From Spirochaetota bacterium (GTDB lineage Bacteria; Spirochaetota; Spirochaetia; Treponematales; Treponemataceae), in contig JAEXRH010000011.1 of the NCBI GenBank assembly GCA_023438065.1, positions 124,001 through 188,000 of the forward strand: a stretch of DNA of 64,000 nt. Direction: 5' to 3'. The translations under genes were made by a program, and so were the position numbers. The notes under the pieces are model-generated. The model was not told where the DNA came from and searched no databases. It saw nothing but the letters and a program-made list of their open reading frames with translations. How positions within the stretch are numbered: position 1 is the first letter of the stretch; each line of letters begins with the position of its first letter. Below, one piece after another: positions 48,650 to 56,041 of the stretch.

Positions 48650-51076
48650 ATGCAGTACGGACATTTCAACGATAGCGATCGTGAATACGTCATCACCAAT
48701 CCCAAGACCCCCGTGAAATGGGTCAATTACGTCGGAACCCTCGCCTTCGGCGGTTTTCTCGACCATACCGGAGGGTCTCAGCTCTGCAAGGGAGACCCCG
48801 CGCTCAACCGCATCACGAAGTACATCCCCCAGCTCCCCGCGGCGGACTTCAAGGGCGAGACCGCCTATGTCCGCGTCCGCAAGCCCGGCGAAAGCCCGGC
48901 CCAGGCGAAGATCGTTTCCCCGTACTGGTCTCCCTGTCTGGGCGCCTACGACAAGTTCGAGTGCCATGTCGGCATGTACTACAGCCGCTGGGTCACCGAG
49001 ATCGCCGGCCTCCGCCATGACGTCCTCGCCTTCGTTCCCCGCGGCTCGAGCGAACTCGTCCGCCAGTACAAGATCACCAACATCGGGAAGGAAGCCGTCA
49101 GGGCCGACCTCGTGCCCGTCGTCGAGTTCTCGCACTTCGACGCGCTCAAGCAGCTCACGAACGCGGACTGGGTTCCCCAGACGATGACCTCCCTCGGGAA
49201 GAAACTCAAGGACGGCAGGACCGCGATCGCGGCCTATGCCTTCATGAAGCGCGACTACGCCGTCAACGTCCTCACCGCGAACAAGGCGGCCGTCGCGTAC
49301 GAGACCGACCGGAAGCGCTTCCTCGGCGACAACGAGTACGGCACCTGGCGCGAGCCCCTGTCGCTCCGCGAGGAAACCCTTTCCTCGAAGGACGCGGTTC
49401 GCGGCGACACGATCGCGGCGCTCCAGATCGACCTCGGGACGATCGCCCCCGGCGCGACCGTGAGCGTCATCACCCAGCTCCTCCAGACCGGCGGCCTTGC
49501 CTCGGTCGAGACCTCGTGCGGCAAGTGGCAGACCGAGGCAGAGGTCGACGCGGCCTTCGCCGAGCTCAAGGCCTTCTGGGACCGCTACCTTTCCGTCATC
49601 AAGGTCAAGACGCCCGACGCGGCCTTCAACTCGATGCTCAACCTCCACAACCCGCGCCAGTGCTACACGACGAAGACCTGGTCGCGCTATCTCTCGCTCT
49701 ACCAGCTCGGCTACGGCTCCGACCGCGGCATCGGATACCGCGACTCCTCGCAGGACACGATGGGCGTGATCCCGCAGATCCCTGCCGAGGCCCGCGAGCT
49801 CATGGAGAAGCTTCTTTCCGTGCAGAGCGTGAACGGCTCCGCCTACCACCAGTTCAACCCGCTCACCATGGTCGCCGGCCGCGGCGACTCGATGGAATAC
49901 GAGGACCGGCCGCACTACTACTCCGACGACGCCCTGTGGATCGTCCTCGCGGTCTCGGCCTACCTCAAGGAAACCGGCGACTACGCCTTCCTCGAGAAGG
50001 TGATCCCGTTCTACGAGAAGGACAAGGCGGAAAAACCCGTCGAGTCCGGAACCGTATGGGAGCACCTCAAGCGCGCGGTCACCTTCACCCACGGCGACAC
50101 GGGCAAGCACGGGCTTCCCCTCCTCGGCTTCGCCGACTGGAACGACACCGTGAACCTGCCGACCGGCGCCGAGAGCCAGTTCACCGCGAACCTCTACGGC
50201 TGGGCGCTCCGCGAGCTTTCCGAGCTCTGCGCCTTCCTCAAGAAGGACGGGGACAAGAAGACCTTCGACGACTGGTACGCGGACATGAAGAAAAAGTACA
50301 ACGAGAGCTCGTGGGACGGCGACTGGTACGTCCGCTACTTCGACGACAAGGGGAACCCCGTCGGCTCCGCGAAGAACGAGTTCGGCAAGCTCTGGCTCAA
50401 CGGCCAGTCCTGGGCAGTCCTCTCCGGCTTCGCCGACGGGACCGACCGCGGACGGAAGGCGATGGACGCGGTCAAGAAGCACCTCGCGACCGACAAGGGC
50501 ATCAAGCTCTCCTGGCCGGGATACAACGGCTTCGACCCGCAAAAGGGCGGCGTCACGACCTATCCGCCGGGAGCCAAGGAAAACGGCGGCATCTTCCTCC
50601 ATCCGAACCCCTGGGCGATCATCGCGGAGACCATGCTCGGCGACGGCGACCAGGCCTTCTCCTACTACACCCGGATCAACCCGGCGGCGAAGAACGACTC
50701 GATCGACGAGTACGAGTGCGAGCCCTACTGCTACGCGCAGAACATCCTCGCCGACGAGCACCCGAACTTCGGCCTCGGCCGGAACTCCTGGCTTTCGGGC
50801 ACCTCGAGCTGGGTGTACCAGTCCTCGACGAAGTACATCCTCGGCATCAGGCCCGAGCACGAGGGGCTCCGCTTCGACCCGTGCGTGCCCGCGTCCTGGG
50901 ACGGCTTCGAGGTCGAGCGGACCTGCCGCGGCGCGACCTACCGGATCACGGTGAAGAACCCCTCGAAAAAATCGAAGGGGATCGCGAGCCTCGTCGTCGA
51001 CGGGAAGAAGATCGACGGCAACCTTATCCCGTACTTCAAGGACGGGACGCACGTCGTCGAGGCGACGCTCGGCTGA
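48650..51076 (+). CDS. GH94-family disaccharide phosphorylase (specificity unknown)
   Basis: 808 aa, cytosolic. It follows the GH94 layout: N-terminal beta-sandwich (about 1-290), linker helices and an (alpha/alpha)6 barrel. The active-site region is LLGFADWNDT (ADWND at 495-499) with the phosphate/sugar region GIGYRDSSQDTMGV (361-374). It would split a beta-linked disaccharide with phosphate, giving glucose-1-phosphate and a free sugar. The N-terminal half (YVGTLAFGGFLDHTGGSQLC) differs clearly from the second GH94 protein at 56042, so it probably acts on another sugar. Cellobionate, laminaribiose or similar are candidates. GGAGG precedes the ATG. Confidence 0.88.
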   Translation: MQYGHFNDSDREYVITNPKTPVKWVNYVGTLAFGGFLDHTGGSQLCKGDPALNRITKYIPQLPAADFKGETAYVRVRKPGESPAQAKIVSPYWSPCLGAYDKFECHVGMYYSRWVTEIAGLRHDVLAFVPRGSSELVRQYKITNIGKEAVRADLVPVVEFSHFDALKQLTNADWVPQTMTSLGKKLKDGRTAIAAYAFMKRDYAVNVLTANKAAVAYETDRKRFLGDNEYGTWREPLSLREETLSSKDAVRGDTIAALQIDLGTIAPGATVSVITQLLQTGGLASVETSCGKWQTEAEVDAAFAELKAFWDRYLSVIKVKTPDAAFNSMLNLHNPRQCYTTKTWSRYLSLYQLGYGSDRGIGYRDSSQDTMGVIPQIPAEARELMEKLLSVQSVNGSAYHQFNPLTMVAGRGDSMEYEDRPHYYSDDALWIVLAVSAYLKETGDYAFLEKVIPFYEKDKAEKPVESGTVWEHLKRAVTFTHGDTGKHGLPLLGFADWNDTVNLPTGAESQFTANLYGWALRELSELCAFLKKDGDKKTFDDWYADMKKKYNESSWDGDWYVRYFDDKGNPVGSAKNEFGKLWLNGQSWAVLSGFADGTDRGRKAMDAVKKHLATDKGIKLSWPGYNGFDPQKGGVTTYPPGAKENGGIFLHPNPWAIIAETMLGDGDQAFSYYTRINPAAKNDSIDEYECEPYCYAQNILADEHPNFGLGRNSWLSGTSSWVYQSSTKYILGIRPEHEGLRFDPCVPASWDGFEVERTCRGATYRITVKNPSKKSKGIASLVVDGKKIDGNLIPYFKDGTHVVEATLG

Positions 51077-51174
51077 CCGGAAGCGCGCCGCTCCCGGGAA
51101 AATCGCGGGTAGCGCGTATCGCCTGATGCGACGGACGATACCGAAAGCCGGACGACATCGTTTTAAAAACTGAA

Positions 51175-51210
51175 AGCCGCGCGGGAACCGAATCCCGCGC
51201 GGCTTTTTTT
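51175..51210 (+). terminator. Terminator after the first GH94 gene
   Basis: AGCCGCGCGGGA (51175-51186) pairs with TCCCGCGCGGCT (51193-51204), loop ACCGAA, T run 51204-51210. Confidence 0.92.
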
Positions 51211-51255
51211 GTCGTCGGGCGCCAGCCCGACATCGCCATCGTATGGTCCGATCGG

Positions 51256-52878
51256 TTACTCAACCGTCACCCGATACACGAAGTAGAACGCGTACCACCC
51301 GATCTTCTCGAAGTCGGGCTGTCGCTTGAAGTAGTCGTCGACGATCACGTACACCTCGCGCTCGCCGCTCGTTCGCGCGATCGCCATGATCTTATCCTCG
51401 ATCGGGCGCCCCATCCTCTCCGAGGTCACGTACACGCGCTTCCCCTTCCCGAAGTTGAGGTACGGCATGATGTTTTTCCAGCTGCCTCCCTCGGGGGACG
51501 CGATGAGGATCACGGGCTTCGCGTCGGTCATGTAGAACGCCGCCGGCTCGATCGCGTAATCCTCGTGGAAGTCGCAGACGTTCCGGGGATTGACGCCGTG
51601 CGCGAACACGAGAATCGCGGCCGCGCCCATCATGACGAGAGACGCCTTCCTCCCGAGAACGAGCCTCGCGAGGCCGATGAACGCGAGCGCGTACGCGGGA
51701 AAGAAGGCCCCGATGTACCGCGCGGTCTGGTACGGCGCCGATATCGCGACGACGACGAAGGTGAAACCGAAGGTCGCGAGCGAAAGCGCGAAGAGCGCGG
51801 TCTCCGCTTTCGAGCGGCCGGAACCCGTCGATCCGGCCGCGGCCGCATGAGCGCCCCGCGCCTTCCTGACGCGCTCGACCACGGCAAGGACGAATACCGC
51901 GACAAGGACCGCGAAGGGCACGAGATTCCGGGAGAGGATCGCGAGATACGCCCCGAGGGTCGAGAGCTTTCCGGAAACCCCCGACTTAACGATATTCGCG
52001 ACGCTCTGCTCGGCCCGATAGGACTCGGTGAGGTGCATCTTCATCGCGGGGAAAACGCGGTACGCGAGATAGAGTCCCGCGAGCATGGCGAGCGCGCACC
52101 AGAGCAGGGTCGCGGGCCGCTTCCTCGCGAGGAGCCACGCGGCCGCGACGAGGGCGACGGGTACCGCGAAGAAAAGGAAGTAGTATTGCGTGAGCAGTCC
52201 GAGAAAGGAGAACGCGAACACGCCGAGGACGGCGAATACGATTGCCGGGAGCCTCCGGCGTCCCTCGGGCGGCTCCATCGCGACGAAGGCGCACGCGAGA
52301 AGGCCGAGGCAGAGCGTCTGGAGAAGCTCGTACATCCGGATGAATATCGTGAGGGATATCGAGGCGGACGAAAAGGCGAAAAGGGCGAGGGCGGCGAGCA
52401 CCGAAAGCCAGTCGCGCCAGGCCTTCCACGCGATAAACGCGACGAGCGCGCAGGAGATCGCGAAGAGCGCGAGATTGAGAAGGTAGCCCGCGAGCGCGAA
52501 ACGGCTCGCGCCGACGGCCACGCGGAAAAACGCGAAGAGCCAGTAATAGAGCGGCGGATGCACGTCTTGCGCGGTCGCGTTGGTGATCTCGGCGAGCTCG
52601 GGCGTCCCCCCTGCGGCGAGCCGGTCGATGAAGCAAAGCGAGAAGAGCTTCCCGCTGTCGAGCCACTCGTCATGAGGCGCCATGTCCTTGCCCGGGAGCC
52701 AATCGCCGTTCGTCAGCGCCGCCGAGTATCCCTCGTCGATGTGATACTCGCTTTTCGCCGCGCCGAACGCGCCGCGAACCGCGAGTCCCGCGATGATGAT
52801 AACGACGGCCGCTATGGCGTACCAGGTCGTCGCTTTTTTCGAATCCTTCAATGTATCCTCCTCGTTATACCGAATCAT
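51256..52878 (-). CDS. GT-C type membrane glycosyltransferase, paralogue 1
   Basis: 540 aa, about 11-13 membrane helices. Features of the PMT/ArnT-like GT-C superfamily: an acidic pair in the first periplasmic loop (HIDEGYSAALTNGDWLPG, Asp-Glu near residue 44), then ATAQDVHPPLYYWLFAF, and a C-terminal periplasmic domain (ILIASPEGGSWKNIMPYLN). It probably transfers a sugar from a polyprenyl phosphate to an envelope acceptor on the outer face. It is last of four genes joined by four-base overlaps. Clearly related along its length to the next gene upstream. Confidence 0.82.
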   Translation of the reverse strand: MIRYNEEDTLKDSKKATTWYAIAAVVIIIAGLAVRGAFGAAKSEYHIDEGYSAALTNGDWLPGKDMAPHDEWLDSGKLFSLCFIDRLAAGGTPELAEITNATAQDVHPPLYYWLFAFFRVAVGASRFALAGYLLNLALFAISCALVAFIAWKAWRDWLSVLAALALFAFSSASISLTIFIRMYELLQTLCLGLLACAFVAMEPPEGRRRLPAIVFAVLGVFAFSFLGLLTQYYFLFFAVPVALVAAAWLLARKRPATLLWCALAMLAGLYLAYRVFPAMKMHLTESYRAEQSVANIVKSGVSGKLSTLGAYLAILSRNLVPFAVLVAVFVLAVVERVRKARGAHAAAAGSTGSGRSKAETALFALSLATFGFTFVVVAISAPYQTARYIGAFFPAYALAFIGLARLVLGRKASLVMMGAAAILVFAHGVNPRNVCDFHEDYAIEPAAFYMTDAKPVILIASPEGGSWKNIMPYLNFGKGKRVYVTSERMGRPIEDKIMAIARTSGEREVYVIVDDYFKRQPDFEKIGWYAFYFVYRVTVE

Positions 52879-54500
52879 TCGGTCTCAATCCTGTATGCTG
52901 AGTAAAACCCGAGCGTCCCGAGGCGCTCGAGGTTGTCCGGCTGCGGAAGGAGCGTGTCGACCAGCAAACGGGTCTCCTCGCCTCCCGAACGCGCCGCTAT
53001 GGCCCTGTACGAATCGCCTCCCGAAAAACCCTGACCCCGGACGGTCACGTATACCCGCTTCGCGCGCGAGAGACTCGCGTACGGCAAGAGCGCCTTCCAG
53101 GCATGACCCTGATACTCGGAAACGACGATCGCGGGCTTCGCGTCCCGAAGGAATGCCGGGTCGATGTCGACGACGTAATCCTCGTGAAAGTTCGAGACGT
53201 TGAACGGGAAAAGACCGGGGACGATCCCGACGGCCAGGGCCGCGAGGAGCGCGCGGGCGCCCCTCCAACCCGGGAGGAATCGCGCGACCGCGCACGCGCC
53301 GAGCATCGAGTAAAGGGGCGTGAACGCAGCGATGTACCGGAGGGAGCGGTAGGGAGCGGAAAGCGCGACGGCGGCGAAAGAAAGACACGCGGCGACGGCA
53401 AGGACCGCGAGAAAGGCCGGCGGGATCGCGGCAGAAAATTCATCACCCGACGAGGCATCGTCGCGAGCGCCCCTCCCCGCGTTTCCCGGCGCCGGGCGGT
53501 CAGCGCGAAACCGCGCACGCGCGGCGGAATAAAACCCGAAGAGCCCGCACGCCATGCCGGCGAGAACCGCCGGCATCGACCGGAGCGCGAGGACCGCGAA
53601 CGAGGCCAGGCGCTCGAGCCGCCCGCCGACGCCGTGACCGAGGAGATTCGCCGCGCTTTGGGCCGCGCGCGACGACCGAAAGAGATGGCTTTCCATCGCG
53701 GGAAAGACAAGCCAGGCCGAATAGAGCCCGACCGAGACCGCGAGAACGCACCACAGCAAAGTCGCCGCTTCCATTCGTTTCGCGAGAACGCCGGCAGCCG
53801 CGAGCGAGACGGGGGCGACGAAAAGGAGAAAGTGGTATTGCGTCAAAAGCCCCGTGAACGACGAGAGGGAAAGACCCGCGATCGCGAGAACGCGCGCGAG
53901 GCCATGCGTGCCGTCCCGTCGGGGAAAGAGCGCGAAGCAGGCGGAGCAAAGGAAGGCCATGCACGCGAGCTCGAGGAGCTCGTACATCCTGATGAACCGG
54001 GTCAGGGAAACGGCGGCGGGCGAGAACGCGTAAAGGGCGAGCGCGAGGAGAGCCAACCGCGAAGAGCCGCACGCGCGGCGCATCGTCGCGAGGAGCAGGA
54101 GCGAGACGAGAACGAAGCAGGTACCGTTGAGAAGAAGGCACGCCCACAGGTAATTGCCCACGCCGACGCCCCGTCGGGCGATCGCGTAGAACCAGTAGAA
54201 AAGCGGCGGATGCACGTCGGCTGCCGTAATCCCGGCGATCCTGGCGAAATCTACCCGGTCCGCCGCGCGAAGGTTCCCGTTGAAGACGATCTCCTCGAGC
54301 TCGGCCTTGTCCATCCAGCGCTCGTAGAGTCCTGGGCTTTCCGGTCCATTCCAGGTGCCGTTCGTGACCGCGAGGGTAATCCCCTCGTCGACGTGGAAAT
54401 CGAACTTCGCGAGCCCGTAGCCGACGCGGACGGCGAGGGCGGAAAGGATGATCGCGCATGCGAGGAACGCGCCCCGCCACGCGCGCGCCTTTTCGATCAC
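52875..54500 (-). CDS. GT-C type membrane glycosyltransferase, paralogue 2
   Basis: 541 aa, starts with GTG at 54500 (GTGA overlap with the gtrB-like stop). It has the same pattern as paralogue 1: HVDEGITLAVTNGTW in the first loop, AADVHPPLFYWFYAIARRG, about 11-13 helices, and a C-terminal soluble part with FLRDAKPAIVVSEYQGH and KRVYVTVRGQG. The two proteins are the same length and share motifs in order but have diverged, so they are an old tandem duplication, probably with different acceptors or linkages. Confidence 0.82.
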   Translation of the reverse strand: MIEKARAWRGAFLACAIILSALAVRVGYGLAKFDFHVDEGITLAVTNGTWNGPESPGLYERWMDKAELEEIVFNGNLRAADRVDFARIAGITAADVHPPLFYWFYAIARRGVGVGNYLWACLLLNGTCFVLVSLLLLATMRRACGSSRLALLALALYAFSPAAVSLTRFIRMYELLELACMAFLCSACFALFPRRDGTHGLARVLAIAGLSLSSFTGLLTQYHFLLFVAPVSLAAAGVLAKRMEAATLLWCVLAVSVGLYSAWLVFPAMESHLFRSSRAAQSAANLLGHGVGGRLERLASFAVLALRSMPAVLAGMACGLFGFYSAARARFRADRPAPGNAGRGARDDASSGDEFSAAIPPAFLAVLAVAACLSFAAVALSAPYRSLRYIAAFTPLYSMLGACAVARFLPGWRGARALLAALAVGIVPGLFPFNVSNFHEDYVVDIDPAFLRDAKPAIVVSEYQGHAWKALLPYASLSRAKRVYVTVRGQGFSGGDSYRAIAARSGGEETRLLVDTLLPQPDNLERLGTLGFYSAYRIETE

Positions 54501-55450
54501 TGCGAGCTATCCTTGACGATGTAGACGGGCCGCTTCTTCGTCTCGAGATAGGTCTTCGCGAGGTATTGCCCGAGGATCCCGATCGTGAAAAGCTGCACGC
54601 CCCCGATGAAGAGCACCACGCTCATGAGCGAGGGGTAGCCCGCGACGGGATCTCCCCAGAGAAGCGTCTTCACGACGATCACGCAGGTGAGCACGAAGGC
54701 CGCGAGGCAAAAAAGGAAGCCGAACACGGTCGCGAGCTCGAGCGGCACGGTCGAGAAAGCGGTAATGCCCTCGAGCGAGTAGAGGAAGAGCTTCCAGAAC
54801 GACCATTTCGTCTGGCCGGCGACCCGCTCCACGTTCTCGTACTCCATCCATTTGGTCTTGAACCCGACCCAGGTGAATATGCCCTTCGAGAAGCGGTTGT
54901 ATTCCGACAGGGAAAGAATGGAGTCGACCATCTGCCGGGTCATGAGCCTGAAATCGCGGGCTCCGTCGACGATGTGCGCGTCCGAGATCTTGGACATGAG
55001 CTTGTAGAACGCGTGCGCGAAGAGGGAACGTATCGGGGGCTCGCCCTTTCGGGAGACGCGCCGGGTCGCCGCGCAGTCATAGCCTTCCTTCGCGATCGCC
55101 TCGTACATCTCGGGAAGGAGGGAGGGAGGGTCCTGGAGGTCGGCGTCGAGGACGGCGACGTACGCGCCCGAGGCCGCGCGGAGCCCGGCGAGAAGGGCCG
55201 CCTCCTTGCCGAAATTCCTCGAGAAGGAAATATAGCGAACCCGCGCGTCCCTCTCCCGCAGGGAGACCATGACCTCGCGCGTGCGGTCGGAAGAGCCGTC
55301 GTCGACGAGGATGAACTCGAAGTCGAGGGCTGCCATGGACGCGGACACGCGCGCGAGTTCCCCGTAGAGAAACGGCAGCGCCTCCTCCTCGTTATAGCAC
55401 GGCACGACGAGCGAGACGAGATCCTTTCCCTTTACCTTTTCCCTTTTCAT
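54497..55450 (-). CDS. GtrB-like polyprenyl-phosphate glycosyltransferase (GT2)
   Basis: 317 aa. N-terminal GT2 domain with LVSLVVPCYNEEEALPFLYG, the nucleotide-binding DxD equivalent VAVLDADLQDPPSLLPEM, FSRNFGKEAALLAGL and FRLMTRQMVD. Two C-terminal membrane helices follow (about 235-290), as in GtrB and related enzymes. It loads a hexose from its nucleotide sugar onto undecaprenyl phosphate at the inner face. It overlaps both neighbours by four bases. The gtrA-gtrB-acceptor enzyme order is that of phage and bacterial gtr clusters. Confidence 0.93.
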   Translation of the reverse strand: MKREKVKGKDLVSLVVPCYNEEEALPFLYGELARVSASMAALDFEFILVDDGSSDRTREVMVSLRERDARVRYISFSRNFGKEAALLAGLRAASGAYVAVLDADLQDPPSLLPEMYEAIAKEGYDCAATRRVSRKGEPPIRSLFAHAFYKLMSKISDAHIVDGARDFRLMTRQMVDSILSLSEYNRFSKGIFTWVGFKTKWMEYENVERVAGQTKWSFWKLFLYSLEGITAFSTVPLELATVFGFLFCLAAFVLTCVIVVKTLLWGDPVAGYPSLMSVVLFIGGVQLFTIGILGQYLAKTYLETKKRPVYIVKDSSQ

Positions 55451-55866
55451 TGTTTCACACCCTTATCGAACACGAACGCGAGGCTCGTGACGTAGTTCAC
55501 CGCGATGACGACGAGATTGACGGCGACCTTGACCGGAACCTCGGGAAACGCGAAGGCGTCGGCGAACAGCCACATGAGGGCCATGTCGAGCGCCCCGGAA
55601 AAAATCCGCGAGGCGAAAAATCGCGCGAGCTCCGCGGAAACGGCCGCGAGACCGCGCGAGCGGGAAGCGAACACGAACGCGCGGTTCGTCGCGAAGGCGA
55701 AAAGCACGGCGAGCGCCCACGCGACGAGATTCGACGGCAAGAGCGGTACCGAGAGCCACGACCGAAGGACGAAAAACGCGGCGACGTTTACGGCGGTCGT
55801 CATCGCCCCCCAAAAGGCGTACGCGAGATAATGGCGCGCGAGCCCGGTCAGTCGGCCTTTTTCCAT
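55447..55866 (-). CDS. GtrA-like membrane protein (lipid-linked sugar flippase candidate)
   Basis: 139 aa from the ATG at 55866, four membrane helices. GtrA signature: LARHYLAYAFWGAMTTAVNV at the start, then SNLVAWALAVLFAFATNRAFVF (core FATNRAFVF) and NLVVIAVNYVTSLAFVF. It is thought to flip the sugar-loaded polyprenyl phosphate. No ribosome-binding site; a TATACT box (55878-55873) lies six bases before the ATG, pointing to a leaderless mRNA. First gene of the operon. Confidence 0.9.
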   Translation of the reverse strand: MEKGRLTGLARHYLAYAFWGAMTTAVNVAAFFVLRSWLSVPLLPSNLVAWALAVLFAFATNRAFVFASRSRGLAAVSAELARFFASRIFSGALDMALMWLFADAFAFPEVPVKVAVNLVVIAVNYVTSLAFVFDKGVKQ

Positions 55867-55934
55867 GAAAGCAGTATACCATCGATCGATCGCGCTTTCC
55901 CTCGGTGAAAACACTGAAATGATCGCGCGCGGCG

Positions 55935-55965
55935 AAAAAAAGCCGCCCGACTGACGTCGGGCGGC
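55935..55965 (-). terminator. Terminator after the cellobiose phosphorylase gene
   Basis: On the minus strand GCCGCCCGAC and GTCGGGCGGC form a 10-bp stem (55956-55965 with 55942-55951, 4-base loop), followed by seven T. Confidence 0.92.
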
Positions 55966-56041
55966 CGCTTCACTATGCGTTCGGGCCTGGGCGGAATCGG
56001 TTCCCGCTCAAACCGCAGCCCATTACGGGCTTGAGGACCGA

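Noticed and set aside
51256..54500. Recent gene duplication or assembly artefact in the two GT-C genes
   Set aside because: The proteins share motif order and length but differ at most positions and in DNA, so they are an old duplication, not a mis-assembly.
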